A stretch of DNA of 64,000 nt from Glycine soja. Taxonomy: Eukaryota > Streptophyta > Magnoliopsida > Fabales > Fabaceae. Both the position numbers and the translations under genes were made by a program. The first letter of the stretch is position 1, and the number at the start of each line of letters is the position of its first letter. Location of the stretch: contig NC_041019.1 of assembly GCF_004193775.1 (NCBI RefSeq), forward strand, positions 12,262,204 to 12,326,203, in the 5' to 3' direction. Shown in pieces: positions 22,752 through 35,931 of this stretch. The notes under the pieces were generated by a model. It did not search any database. It worked only from the letters and a program-made list of their open reading frames with translations, and was not told the DNA's origin.

Positions 22752-24559
22752 GTATAACAAGCTCAACTTAGCACAATTCGCATCATTTTACCACTCATTG
22801 CGTAACATCACTTGTCTCAAGGATTTAATCACAAAATCACATTCCAAATCTTCACATTAATCATGTGTTCAGAACAACAAATCTCAAGTACAACACAACA
22901 TCTCACACTCACACAATTCATTACCTACCATCACGTAGCAAGTCACAATGATCATTACACAGACATTATGCATCAAATACACTAAGACTCAACCTATATG
23001 TGGTAACATGTTAGTGTAAAACTTCGTCGGGCACCTAAGAGTACATGACAAGATAGACCACACACTGGTAAGTCAGGTAACTTTCACTAGGTGAAATCAT
23101 AGGGAGATCGGTCAGGATCACTCTATTTTGCGAGAATGCTCCAACCATGTGGGATCAGCACAGGCTTAAAGGAGCACTTAAATCGGATGTATTTACCCCC
23201 AAGGCCTAGACTCCGTAGAGTCCGTCAGGGCCTCTCTCTACTAATTCAGGTCCAACCCAAAAAACATTTTAGCACACATACTCTATCTATGAACTATACA
23301 AAACACATGACTCCTCAGTTATTCTCAAAATAATTTTAATTCGTCGCGCCTCAAAGTGATTAAACTTGTTGGGTTCCCACAGTGGATCCCATCATAATAC
23401 TTGTCATGCGTTAACTCATTGCCCTTAAACGATCTTACAGTCGTGTGATTGTATGGTTCATAGTTCACAACTCAATGCACACAACATCTCGATACACGTG
23501 TAATCTCACAGTTTAACAATACCCAACTTATCACATATACCCAATCTCAATCACAATGTTATAATCTCAAAGTAACATGTTATCATACCTCATGAATCAT
23601 ATACACGTCACACAATATTAATATATACATGGCATAAACATAGACTTTACCTATGAACTATGCAATACACACAACTACTCAATTATTTTCAAAATTATTT
23701 TAACTCGTTGCGCCTCAAAGTTCCCACAGTAGATCCCATCACAATACTCGTTGCCCCTAAAGGGTCTTACAATTGTATGATTGTACAATTCATTGCTCAC
23801 AACTCAATGTCATCATTTTACACTTCACAATAACATGTATAATCACATTGAGAAACGTATTAATCCTACACTTGTTCACAACAAATGTCTCATCACACCT
23901 TTTCACTAACACATTATCACTTCTCATACATCACACACACACACACACACATATATCATACGATAAAAATCTTCCAACATTTAAGGCATATAATCATTCA
24001 CTTATTCATTCGGTTAATAGCATAAAACATGTGATCACATTATGGGGAACAAAACCACTCAATCAATTTCAAGAAAACATGCAAGAATCAAGAATTCCAA
24101 AATTTCTAGGTTTCTAACATTCAAAGTCAAACACTCAATTAAACCATCCAATTCGCATTAGGACATTGATTGACCTGTCAAGTATGAGCAATTTATAATT
24201 ATCATTGTACAAAAAAAAATTAAAACCCATAAAAAAAAACCCCAAAATTAACCCCAATTTAATCTTCTAAGGATTCCTACACATGTTCACTCTAACCCCA
24301 ATTGTGATAAACTCATCCCTTACCTCTAAGTGGGTTCACCTGTGTAGTCTGGAAGTGATAGCATCATTTCTAGCAGTTACCTAAGATTCCTCAAGTTTTT
24401 TCTTTAGTTACTCTACTAGGATTTCCAAGCGTTAGAGATAAGAACAAGGGATTGAAGAATCAATATCATTGTCTCCGTGCAACGGACATTTATCTCTCTA
24501 TAGACATTATTTCAGAAATCCCAACGGTGGAAATGTGAAAAATGAGTTCTTAAAGTGGT

Positions 24560-25538
24560 TGATGCAATCCTACCCCCCTAAGGACATTGGATAGAAAACT
24601 CCAAGAAGATTAGGCTAGAGATGCAGGAAAAGGCCCTAGGGTTCTCATGAGCCTTAGGGTAGATTTTGGGCCCATGAGCTAAGTATGAACCCACTTATCT
24701 TTGTACATATTAGATTGGGGTTTTATTATTTTTGGACCTTGTATTTAGGGCTCCATAGTGTAGGGAGGGTACTCTAGTAATGTAGGATTTTTCAGCCCTT
24801 GTATTTTAGGGCATCTAGACTAGTTTTTGTATTATGGGTAGTTTTGTAATTTCACATGCATTAAGTGCACTATTTGATGTGTGTGTTGGGAGACAAATTT
24901 AATAGAATTGGGAGAAGCCCAATCCAATTAAATTTTGGACCAACCTAAGGGAGAGGTGAGCATTTGCTTGCTACACCTCATTGTCACATCATATAGTTAC
25001 ACTTTGTGCATGTCCTTCATGCTTTACATGCCTCATGACACATAAGCACACTTGGTGGATAATATTGGACTTGATCTTGGATTAGTGGGCTGAACCATAA
25101 CTGAAATTTACTGATTATAATTAGTGAAATTTTAGCTCCAAATTTGACTCCACAAATTCAAATTCAAGTGAAATTTGAATAGAAATTCAAATTTTTCTCC
25201 AATTTTGTGTGACACTTAGGCTATAAATACAGACCTTGTGCGTGCATTTTTTCAACTTTGATCATTTGAGAAATTAGACTTCAAAATTCAGACCTTATTT
25301 GAGGCATAAATTTCATGTCCCCTCTCTCCCTCTCCTTCCACTCATCTTTTTCTACCTTCAAACTTTTATCCATGGCTTCCTATGGTGGTGAGCTTGTTCT
25401 TGACTCATCTTCTCCTTGAAGTGGCGTCTCCAATCACCTTTCCTCCTTCTCCATTCTGCTACCATTGATCTTCAAGAAACAAAGGACTCCATGATGAAAA
25501 AGATCTAAGGCCTACAAGCTCTACATGGAGCTACATCA
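24560..25538 (+). mobile_element. Solo LTR of the gypsy family, GTGGT duplication
   Basis: 979 bp, from TGATGCAATCC to GGAGCTACATCA, same family as the LTRs at 21,171-22,133 and 14,491-15,032. GTGGT lies on both sides (24,555-24,559 and 25,539-25,543), a perfect target duplication. Sense-strand TATA sequence GGCTATAAATACAG is at ~25,219. It interrupts the inverted long LTR and so is younger than it. Confidence 0.92.
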
Positions 25539-26000
25539 GTGGTTTTCAAATTTCAAGGCGATCCAATGGTTAACGAGTACGAGATTGTAGTTTTATTGAG
25601 ACAGGTGTGGGTGTACGAGGAAAAAGAGAGATTTTTGGAAGAGAAAGAAGGAAGAACAAATTTGTGAGGAAGGAAGAGTGTAGAGACATATCGTAATTGT
25701 AAAAACTGATGTAATGTATTTCTATTTATAGCTAGGGTTTCTGAGAGTATTATTTATTCTATTTTTCTTTATTTTATTATTTTATAAAAAGAACTCTATT
25801 TTACTCTTTCATTAAATAAATAACCAATTAAAACATCCCTTTATTTTCTAAAGCATCGTTTACTTTATTTATTTTCTAATACTATGAAACTCTTATTTTA
25901 ATTAACAAAAACTCTTTTCTCTCATTTATTTAATTTCTAAAACTTCTATTAATTTTTAAATAAACTCTTCATATTTATTATACAAAAACAGGATGTTACA

Positions 26001-26985
26001 TATACAATGATTTTTTTAGCGTTTATTTTAAAATTCGGAAAAGTATTTTACAAAACTGTTTTACATTTTATATTTTTTGGAAAATACTTTCTGAAACACA
26101 AGATATAAAATAGTTTTCCAGAAAATACTTTCCGAAAGAATAATATAAGGGTATGTTGGGTATATAGAATATTTATGATAGTAAATTTTTTGAATAAAAA
26201 TAAAAGGAGAGTGTACTTTGAAAAAGGGGGAATGGATATAGCATTTGCCTTTTCTATTTTGGTTTTTTATGTTTTAAAAATGAGTTTAATGTTTATGCAC
26301 TAACATTATAAAACAATTGTTTACACTATTATTAAATCACAAATTACCTTTTGGAATATTTTAAAAGTCAACAAACATGTCATACATGTTGGATTGTAAT
26401 TGGATAATTGTGTACAAAATTTACACTATTTGTGTATAACCCTTTTCACTTTAAAAATTTTGTAAATTATTTTAATCCTTCCGTCAATTTTATCTTAACA
26501 CCTTAAGGGTGGGAGGTTGGATGCGTTCAAGGAATGTTTGTGTCAAAAAAATCAATTTCTCTTAAAGATTGTGTTGATTAAATTAATTATAATAATAATT
26601 TACAAATAATAACAATTTTTACCAATATTAGTAAAATTAATTATTTTAAAATTTAAAACACTAACTATGTCAAGGCAGTTAAATTGACGAATGAATTAAA
26701 ATGGAACTTTACAAAAATATAAAAAATCAAAATAAAACTTTTAAAACATAAAGGACTAAAATAAAAAATTACAAAATCATAAAAGATTATAATGATATTT
26801 TAGCTTACTTTTAAAATAAAAAATATAATTAATCAAACATGTCTCTGCCAACTCGAGTTGGTATATCTATAGCTGTGATTTACGCTTCTGTTGAAAGACT
26901 ATATTTAAATTCTATAAATTTTTGTTGAATGTTGTGGTATTGTCTGATCTTGCTAGGGACAATTTTTTTTCTAATCTAAACCCAT
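26001..26985. other. AT-rich intergenic DNA
   Basis: No coding frame, RNA gene or clear repeat boundary was seen. Confidence 0.5.
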
Positions 26986-27316
26986 TTCGGTGATGTCTCC
27001 ATCCATAGGATATCGAGGGGTGATGCTAGGTGCACCAGCATTATTGCTTGTGCACCCAACAATTGTTATAATTTCGTAAATGCCTCTGTTGTCTTCTTCC
27101 TTTTAAAGTTGGTTGCAGTGTTATTTTTTCTCTTACGCCTCCATTGTTTTTTCTTCGCTTTCTCCCTCTCTTGTTGGATCGTTTTGGTTTTTCATTGTTG
27201 AGAGAGCTGCCGCTGGGGTCGAGGTGAAAGTGTTATGGGTTGGTGGTGATTGTTGCGGTGGTTGTTTCGTTGTCATCGGCATTCTAGGTACGCCATTTTG
27301 CTGGGTGTACGTGAGT

Positions 27317-27540
27317 TGATCCGTATGTGTAATTTCAACTTATGGATCAACTTGATCCGTAAGATCTATACGGATCAAGTTGATTCGTAAGTTAAAATTA
27401 CACATACGGATCAAGTTGATCCGTATAGATTCACGAATCAAGTTGATCCATATGGTTTATACGGATCAAGTTGATCCATATAAACCATACAGATCAAGGG
27501 TCTATACGGATCAACTTGATCTGTATGGTTTACAAATTTT
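27317..27540. repeat. Left array of 19-bp palindromes
   Basis: Roughly seven complete or partial copies of ACGGATCAAGTTGATCCGT and half-sites (for example 27,340-27,360 and 27,403-27,423), separated by short spacers such as TTAAAATTACACA. Copies are near-perfect and alternate in orientation, so the region can fold on itself extensively. Confidence 0.9.
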
Positions 27541-27689
27541 GATTTTTTAAACAATTTTTTAAGTTTTATATTTTTTAATTATTAATATGTTTGTATGGTC
27601 ATTTTTAAAAATAAATTAATTGTTTATATGTGTATTTAAAATAATTTGTATGTAGAATGATATATGGTTTTTGCACACTGTCCTGGCAC

Positions 27690-28330
27690 ATCACACATCT
27701 AACCTGTTGGTGCAAAATGGTCTGAGTAGTGCATCCACCTGTTGTCAATTTCTTCAAATGACAGCCAAGAATCTATAGCCTTTGCAGGAATACTCTGCAT
27801 GTATCCGAACTGGTGCATGACCCTCTCTGGTCGGTGTCTGATGGCAACAGGCCCTCATCGTAGATGACCAGAGAAGCATGAAATCAAATCAAACTCTCGA
27901 ACAGGTCGATGCTCACCATAAGGCATCCAACAAACATTAGGAATCCTGAGTCCATCTAGACATTGACTGTACGTCGATGTAGATATGGACTTCAAAGAAG
28001 CCTTCGTAGCAATCCACCAACATGCACGTGGTGACACGTCATCGTAGTTTGGATCAACCATACACTCCGCAACTAAGGGAAAGTGCTCATATATCTAACA
28101 CTACAAAGATTACATCAAAATCATACAAATGTCAAATGAACATCTTAAAAAAAAAATATTTAAAACATAGTTGTAATTAACTTATCAAAAACATATTAAT
28201 TACTTGTAACAGAGTGATGTAACCAGCAAGCTGTCGGCCGCCACTCCTACAAGCATGATTCAAATGATCGTACATATGCACTAGGGCGGAAGCTCCCCAT
28301 GCGTTTTCTTCGCATTTGTGATGCGTGTGC
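27690..28330 (-). pseudogene. Captured plant mobile domain (PMD) fragment
   Basis: Minus-strand exon ~28,330-28,204 gives WGASALVHMYDHLNHAC and GRQLAGYITLLQ. After an intron with GT/AG ends (28,203-28,101), exon 28,100-~27,690 gives IYEHFPLVAE, CWWIATKASLK, CWMPYGEHRPVREFDLIS and later RHRPERVMHQFGYMQSIP. This is the central and C-terminal part of the PMD found in MAIN/MAIL-type proteins and in plant transposons. Two tryptophan positions have become stops: TAG at 28,095-28,097 and TGA at 27,855-27,857. The domain's N-terminal part is absent, so the element captured only a piece. It belongs to a different PMD subtype from the gene at 61.9-64 kb. Confidence 0.75.
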
Positions 28331-28344
28331 GTGAGGGTGGTCTG

Positions 28345-28720
28345 TAAATCTTACAGATCAACTTGATCCGTAAGCCTTTTACGGATCAAGTTGATTTGTA
28401 TGCGCTTAATATCAACATACAGATCAACTTGATCCGTAAAAAGCTTATGGATCAACTTGATCCGTAGAAGCCTTATGGATCAACTTGATCCATAAGCCTT
28501 TTACGGATCAAGTTGATCCGTATGTTGATATTAAGCCCATACAGATCAACTTGATCCGTAAAAGGCTTACGAATCAAGTTGATCCGTATGTTGATATTAA
28601 ACGCGGATCAACTTGATCCGTATGTTGATATTAAACGCGGATCAACTTGATCCGTAAAAGGCATATGGATCAAGTTGATCCTTATACTTTTTACGGATCA
28701 ATTTAAAGGCTTACGGATCA
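28345..28720. repeat. Right array of 19-bp palindromes
   Basis: About a dozen copies and half-copies of ACGGATCAAGTTGATCCGT, with spacers such as AAGCCTTTT and ATGTTGATATTAA. This array mirrors the left array around the PMD fragment. Confidence 0.9.
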
Positions 28721-28790
28721 AGGGTATTTCAGTCTTTTCTCCTTAAGTGCTGAATGCACCTAGCAACACCTCAGCCTTTATAGTGATATC

Positions 28791-29807
28791 CTCGGATTCT
28801 AGCTAAATATTTGGTCATTGGTTTTTTCTCGTTTAAACCATGAACTATGAAGTCTGATCATGAATGATAAAACTTGCAACCATCAATGTTTTCAACGGCA
28901 CTGGTTTTTCGAAAGAGCCACTCAGCTAGGGATTAGTAATGAGGAGGGGATATTAAAATTTATACCGGAAATTCATTCTTGTATAGATTTATACTCACGT
29001 TTTAATTAAATAAAATATATTGTCTCTCTATTGTGTGTTTTAATTTTCAGAAATTAATTAAACAAGAATATTATTTCAATACTAAAATTTATTATATAAA
29101 AAATATTAACAAAAAATACAACATTTATCTAAGTCAATTAAAAAAAATGTAAATTTAGATATTTAAAAATTTAGTTATTAAAACATAATAAACATATTGT
29201 GTGGGTTTATGTTATCCAAATTTACACTGATACATTTTTTTCAGGTAACTACCTTTATCTGAACTCTGACCAATTTGAACCCTTCTCAAACAAGAAAAGT
29301 AACAAGATATATACACAGAGAGTTGCATCCTTTGGTTGACGTCACTGGTTATTCCTTACTTGGAATCAAGTTAGTTATTGGGCTGCCAAGATCGATCTCT
29401 TTTGTACATAGTTTCTTCCAGCAGCCTTCATCAGAAAATTCTATTTTAATTTGCTTCCTCTTAAAGGTTCACATCCTTCCCATGTTCATCAGAATTTCTT
29501 CTATTATACTAAACCTTGCAAAATCTCCATTGCTTTAGTGTAAAAAGAGAAACAAGGTTTCATGATTACTCATCGGCTGCCCTGCATCTGTACTTTAATG
29601 GGATAATTTCTATACAAGTTCTAAAATCAAAAAGCATTTTGTGACAAAATAAGCCATATATAGTTTTTGCTAGATTCTATGCTTCACAATAGCACACAAT
29701 TACATCATTTCAATTTGTGCTCTGTAAGTGTAAAGGTAAATAGATTAATACTTTTTTTGAAAAAGTACAAATAAAGAAAAGAAGAATTGACCTAGTATAT
29801 TAGCACT
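28791..29807. other. Intergenic DNA downstream of SPS
   Basis: AT-rich. It includes the expected 3' untranslated region of SPS immediately below 29,808. The 87-codon frame at 29,275-29,538 has no recognisable domain and is not accepted. Confidence 0.5.
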
Positions 29808-32800
29808 TCACATTGCCCCAGATTTTGATAGTTCCTTCAAAGTATTGGCAATCTTGTCCTCGGTTGTTTCACTAATGCATGCAACAAGAGGACTCTCATT
29901 AGGTACAACATCCTCTCTATGGTAGCTTCCGGGACCTCTAAGTATTCCTTCTGAACCCTTAGACACAACACCCTTCAATATTATGGTCTTGTGAGTTCCA
30001 GAAATCAACTCCTCATAATCAGTGTCCCCAGTTTCTCCAAGAAAGACATACATGTTTGCAACATTCAGTCCCCAACGAACAAAGAGATACCTAAGTAAAT
30101 AGTAAACAGTCAACAATAAAATATTAAGTATTTTTTGCAATTATAAGACATAGCAATCTGAGTAAGACATGCACATAAACACTGCACTGGCCAAGTTCCT
30201 CACTTTAAAGATGAGGAACTGTAGTTTTAGAGTAAAAAAGCGTTTCCTATAATATAAAAGATAAACTATTGTTTACACAGACTTCAATGGCTTTGAGAGA
30301 ACAACATACAAACTGGTTTATTAAACAAAATTATTGGATTATAATGTTTTTCTCCTCCAGGCTCACTTCAAGTATTCTTACAGCTCCTTACTCCAAAGAA
30401 TTAAGGTCATTTTTGGATAACTCTTTAGTAAGAACTTATAAAGAAAATACGAAGGTAAAATAAATTTAATTTCTCCTATAAGTTAAAACCAACTTAAGGA
30501 CTTTAACTTTTATAGAAGTTCTCCCATCTAACTTCTCGAAAAGTTGAGGTGATAAGTTGATTATGGGAGAAGCTCAGGTCATTTTACCTTCTTATTTTCT
30601 TCTTCTGTAAATGTTTATGTAGAAGTTTATTCAAACAGAACCTAAAAATAGATTTCTATAAACTCTCTTAGCATGTATAATAGCATCAGAGCCTTCAATC
30701 TGAAAGTGTTGAGTGATGAGTCATTACAAAATTGACTTTGCTGCTTATTATGAATTATTACCTGAGTGCCTGTGCTCTAGATGCAAGGAGTGGAATAACC
30801 TGCACACAAGATGATCCCCTGCAGTACATAGGATGACAACGTAGGCCTCGCATCCGAAGCTTCTGTCTCAAGTCATCAACTCTCTTTGCCTGACAAAGAC
30901 AATACAAGGATCATTTCAATCAATAAAACCGGTTTCCTTGACTACTGCCAATAAGCAAATACAGAAGTGAATTTCTTGTACCTTACTGAGATCCTTTATT
31001 TTGTATGAGATGCAATGAGCGTTGCTAGATTTCGAATCTTCCACAATGGGGCTCGAAGATTGTTTTTCTTCACCTTCAGCAGTATTCATAAGATTCCAAA
31101 TGGTTTTCTTTAGACCTTCACAACCCCAACGATAGTCAATATGCGCTTCATAATCCGGATCAGGCAAAAGCTTTCCATCTTCCATGTAAGTACCGGGATA
31201 GTAAACTTCACTACCACTACTGCAAATCAAAACATCAAAATCATTTACTTGAATGTTGCCTGATTTGAAGAACTCTACGGTTTCTTGCATTGGCATAGCT
31301 GTTGACAAAGCAAATCCTGAAACTCTTGCATTTTGAGGGTCTAGTTGAGAAGCTTTAATGATCCTTTGAACTATCTGGATCATTTTCTTATCAGGAGCTC
31401 CATTGTTGTCATAGAAATCCAGTGCTATAACAATCAACCGACGTCTTCTCCACAGTAGAGGATATTTCCCAGTTACATTGTCAGACATCTTATTCCCACC
31501 ATCAGAGTCATTTGAACCACCAGCATCTGGCTTCTTCATCCTGCTTAGGAGGCGCTTCACTTGGTCTTGCATGTCGGATCCAGAACTTAAACCTGCTAAG
31601 TCAGCATCAATTGAGAGCCTCAGGGACATGTCCTGCACATCCTTAAGTGAGTCATTGAAAGACTCTTCACCAGCTATATCATTCCCTGGAGTGTTAGTTT
31701 GCCATTGTGGATGCCTCATCCTGCAGGCAGCCACCCTAGTCAAATAAGTTCGGCAGTGTTCAGGCCACGAGAAAAGGTGTATGTTCTTCCAACCATTTTT
31801 CCTGCAATCATGCCACAGGTTTTTGTCTGACAGCAACTTGATCAATGCATCAGTAATTGCTTGCTGATCATGAGGGTCCACAAGCAAACCATTGTTCAGG
31901 GCCTAAAATATCAAAAGGAGGCATAATCAGTTATCGCAATGTTTGAAGTCTACACAACCTTTGGGACAAGAGATTGTTGCATTCAAATGTGAATTTTATG
32001 TTTTCCAATTCTATCTGAGAAAATATAGTGCACACTGAAACATGTAGGATGGACCATGTAACTAATATAAATTCATTTTACCCGATGAATGTCCACTGGT
32101 CCCCCATTTTTAGTTGCCACCATTGGAAGCCCATGTGCTGCTGCCTGCATGAGTTTTAACATGTTTAGACATAAAAAGGGATCATTCTAGCATTAAAAGA
32201 GAAAATTATGACCAAAGTAGCTAGTTAGTTAAATCCTACCTCAATTAAAGTAAGACCAAAAGGTTCCACTAAAGCAGGATTGATGAAAACACCCTGAGAG
32301 AAAATTTAAAATAATTAGCTGTTCATAATTGTGAAGATGTAAGTTATTTCTATATATAAAGTAAACTACTAAACTTCATTATACCTTTGTTTTTGCAGCA
32401 TATCGGTATATCTCCGGAACATCAGATTGCTTGTGATGTTTAGGGTATGCCACTTGCCCATATAGGTCATACTTATCAATCATTTTCAACACTGTTGTGA
32501 GCACACTGGCATTCCCAGAAGACATCTCATCTATGTCATCCCTATTTCCCATTATGAGAGTCTGTTTGAAAACACATTAGTCTTCTCCAAGCACTTAACA
32601 ATAGTTTCTACTGAGAGGACAGCTGAATTAAGTCAACTTACAAGATTTGCAAGTTCTCTTAAGGGGCGGCTTTCTCCAAAGGCTTTTAACAGAGTGGTTA
32701 AGTTCTTCTTTGTATCTGGCCTTGATAAGGCCAAGATCACTGGCTTGTGAGGATTTCTAAAGAAACGCATTACCTGCACTGAATTGTAAGTCCAAAGCCG

Positions 32801-35800
32801 GCAACAGTAATCAATGAGTAATATTTGTAGACAGATTGGATTATCAGTTACTCACGTCTGACCAAATTGAAGGCATAGCTTTTGGTGAAGATCCTTCTAC
32901 ACTAGCAGTAAGCTGAGCAAGCTCTCCATCAATTTCAGGGCCATCTTCTTGACGCACAACATTGCTAAAGTCCATACCAGGAGGGATAACCTGCAGGAAG
33001 TTTGAACAATTAGTAATTCACCAAGTCATTAAACTTAATAGTCTACAAAAAATAACTAAGTGACCAACAAATTCATCCAGTTAAGAGGTAAGAACTCTGT
33101 AGGTGGTTGTCATTTCCAAATGAAGATTTTAACAAAAAGATTAATTGGCAGAGAGTTTTATGCAGTGGAGTTGTGTAGCTAAAATATTATAACTTCAATT
33201 TAAACATTCACTCTCCTTCAAATTTTAATGTGACATCAATTAACATATTACCGCCATCCTTGGCATGTATCGACCATGACAGTTGACACCACGCCTAGCA
33301 CGAGCACGCAATACTTTCTCAAGCTTGACATCAAATCCATCATAAAGCCCCCACTGCTCATCAATTTCTTGTCTTGTACTAGTGATAACAAGTTCTGCTG
33401 CATCCAGAGAAAGTTCTTCTGCCTCAATCCTCCTCATCATCTTATAAGTTGAATTGATATCCTCTTTTGATTGGCGTCCCTGCTTGAGAAGTTGTTCAAG
33501 CTTGTTTCTTCCAAGTGAATGACCTGTAAGCACCATTGGTACATTTAAAGCACCTGAAAGAATAGCAGCAGTATCTCCAGCATCAGCGTAATGTCCATGA
33601 ATTACATATGGCCAGACAGGTTGGCCCCCACCAACTTGTTCACCCAATACTTTTGACATATTGAGAATGTGTGCTAATGCTCCATCCACAAATTCTTGAA
33701 TATAAGGCCAAAGAAGTTCTTTCCGGAGGTATTTATTGCGTGGACCGAAGGGTATTCTTATGATATATGCACCACTGCTCTCCCCAAGGTTATCATCATC
33801 ATCATCACCTGCCGTTAGCATTTCTGTAGGCTCTCCGTAGCTCCAGTCAATTTCAGGTGATGAGATTTGGCGCGTAAAAAGATCCACTCTATATACTCCA
33901 GGCATTTTGGCAAGCGCACGAGCAAGTTCTACCACATATTTAATCTGGAAAGACATTGTTTCTAGCATTAATCACAATTTAAAAGGAAGGACAAAAGATA
34001 TTATATTGTAAGTTTGTGATTTATGTGCGCAAGAATGTCAAGTACCTGTCCACCAGTATCAGAATCTCGACCAAGCTCCATGTTTTCTCCTCGAACCAAT
34101 CCATGCAAACTGTGGAATAGAAGGACATGGTTATAGCAATCATAACATTTAAACATGTTCTAGAGTATACTTCCTGAAGCATTTCACAACCGTAGTGTTT
34201 AAAAAAATGAAACTACTTTGAAAACACAAATGCTTCAAATTTCATAGGGAACATGTTGTTTCTAATTTCTTGATAGTAAATGCCTGGCAATGCAAGTCCA
34301 ATTTTCCTCCCTTGTATTTATCAAAAAGATTGATCTACAGATAGCCCCCAACCAAACAAATATCATTTCCCATTATGCAAAAGCAGGACACAAATTGAAG
34401 GGCAGAAAAAATGCCAATATGATGTTTCATGACTGCTATTGGGGGCTTCAGAACTGACTCATTGACTCCCATTTCTATCATCTGAATTAAGTAGTAACAT
34501 TATTTTGGTAAATTATTTTTCTGATGAATGATAAAGGAAATAAGTATGACTCTATTTGCCACTATGATCAATGAATATTCATTGATACAACCTAAGAAAC
34601 TTGTCTAGAAAATTTATTAGCAAAAGTGTCAATTCAAAACAGCTTTGGGAGTGTGGATAGTAGTATATACCTTAAGAGGACAACATAGAGCTTCTTTTCC
34701 TTTTTGTCATCAGACCATACTTCTAAGTTTGAAGTCTGGCGCTGGAATTTTTTCTTTGGGGTATCACTTTGCACCATCTCCACAACACTATCACCTTTTT
34801 CTCCTTCTGACAAGTCTTCAGACATGTCCTCTGCTGCCTCTCTGAGACCTTGTTCTCGCTCCCATCTTCGGCTTGTAACCCTCTGGACTTCCTCCCATTC
34901 CAACTACACAAACCACACAAGTGTGGCATATTATAGTCTTCCATACAGTAACTCCATACCAAATGATAGTTCCCATAAATTTTGTTATAAGAAGGACCAA
35001 GCATAGAGAATTGAACACTTAAATCAAACAGTGTATTCTATCCTAGCTAGAAAATTCCCTTCTCTGTCTTGAATTGGAAAACAAAAAAACAATAACCACT
35101 GCTAATTTTCACAAAGGTGACAAAGCTACAATAAATAAATTGGACTGAATCTCCAAACAAATGGGCAATGTCAACTTAATGTACAGTGTAAACTTATATA
35201 TACATATGACTAAATTCTCTACTTTCAATTGAAATTACTTGAAATCTATTTAGTAGTATGAGTATCTGAGAATAACAGGTTATCCCAATTTCAGTCACAC
35301 CAATCCCCCTTTAATAGAAAAGAAAGAAAGAAAGAAAGAAGAATTGTCCAAATCAAATAGAAATTAAAGCATCCTTTAAAATATCAAAACATCAGTCAAG
35401 AAAAACAAACTCTTCTTCCTATGCACACTGATATCATGTATTTGATTTGAATATTTGATATTGGCAATGATTCAATCATGTCGTGAAAGTTGGAATCTAA
35501 AAAATTATTGAATTTTAAAAATGGAGTCCTTCATGAAACTTATTTCAAATCATATCAACCTCACAATTCATTTAGTTTGCAAATCATATATAATTTCAAA
35601 TGAATTATTTTCCATTCCTTCTTCAACCAAACTAACATAAAAAAAGAAGAACCTGTTTCTTCTTGCGGGTAAGATGCCAAATGCGCCAGCACATGTTCTC
35701 TAACCTTGAACTCCTTTCCCTAGTGTTCCTGGTGGCAACCACCTTGATCCATGTGCGGTACAAATCAGACTCATCAACACTTGCCACCACCTCTTCCACA

Positions 35801-35931
35801 AAGTACTTGGTGGGGTTGAAATGCCCTCCATCTTTTAGAGTCACAGGTGCAGGCTTTTGCTCTTCAATGGTTGATGCTCCAGTTGAAAGTATAGCCTCCA
35901 GGTACCCATCAATCCATTCATTCCCAGCCAT
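29808..35931 (-). CDS. SPS: Sucrose-phosphate synthase, family B (SPS3F-like), 12 exons
   Basis: Makes sucrose-6-phosphate from UDP-glucose and fructose-6-phosphate in the cytosol, the key step of sucrose synthesis. Exons: 35,931-35,653; 34,903-34,671; 34,109-34,046; 33,944-33,252; 32,990-32,856; 32,773-32,642; 32,561-32,385; 32,293-32,240; 32,144-32,082; 31,902-30,982; 30,889-30,762; 30,090-29,808. All introns have GT/AG and the frame stays open: 1,053 residues, usual for SPS. The ATG gives [18 protein letters not shown] codons upstream are not starts. Residues 186-192 (DSDTGGQ) open the synthase domain. EPFGLTLIE (581-589) is the GT-B nucleotide-sugar motif. RQTSNLEVW places Ser151 at the regulatory site equivalent to spinach Ser158. 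The tail from ~770 is a phosphatase-like domain whose nucleophile motif has decayed ([11 protein letters not shown]), as in other plant SPS. N-terminal features favour family B. Confidence 0.96.
35317..35343. repeat. (GAAA)n microsatellite in SPS intron 1
   Basis: About five GAAA units on the plus strand. A likely polymorphic site within the first intron. Confidence 0.9.

Larger units (their letters stand above)
22229..26000 (-). mobile_element. Second copy of the long LTR, inverted and split by a solo LTR
   Basis: Begins TGTGACACCCTCTA and ends GGATGTTACA, the reverse complement of the ends of the 4793-7479 solo LTR. Many internal blocks match it in reverse, including the segment with CCCCCAAGGCCTAGACTCCG (~23,198) and the TATA box at 25,722-25,731. 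After subtracting the nested LTR it measures about 2.8 kb. The flanks (CTTAA left, TATAC right) do not match, so it either arose by recombination between elements or lost a flank. No internal retroviral-type genes are attached. Confidence 0.75.
26988..28790. mobile_element. Terminal-inverted-repeat element with palindrome arrays and a captured PMD fragment
   Basis: The left end (26,988-27,040) reads AGGATATCGAGGGGTGATG then CTAGGTGCACC. The right end (28,745-28,790) carries the inverse, GAATGCACCTAGCAACACC then GATATCCT. Inside each end lies an array of the palindrome ACGGATCAAGTTGATCCGT: 27,317-27,540 on the left and 28,345-28,720 on the right. Between them, on the minus strand, is a broken PMD gene fragment. 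There is no transposase. It resembles a non-autonomous, gene-capturing (Pack-type) DNA element, perhaps of the MULE class, but a target duplication was not established. Confidence 0.65.

Noticed and set aside
29275..29538. 87-codon plus-strand frame beyond the SPS 3' end
   Set aside because: No domain, no promoter, and composition typical of chance frames in AT-rich DNA.
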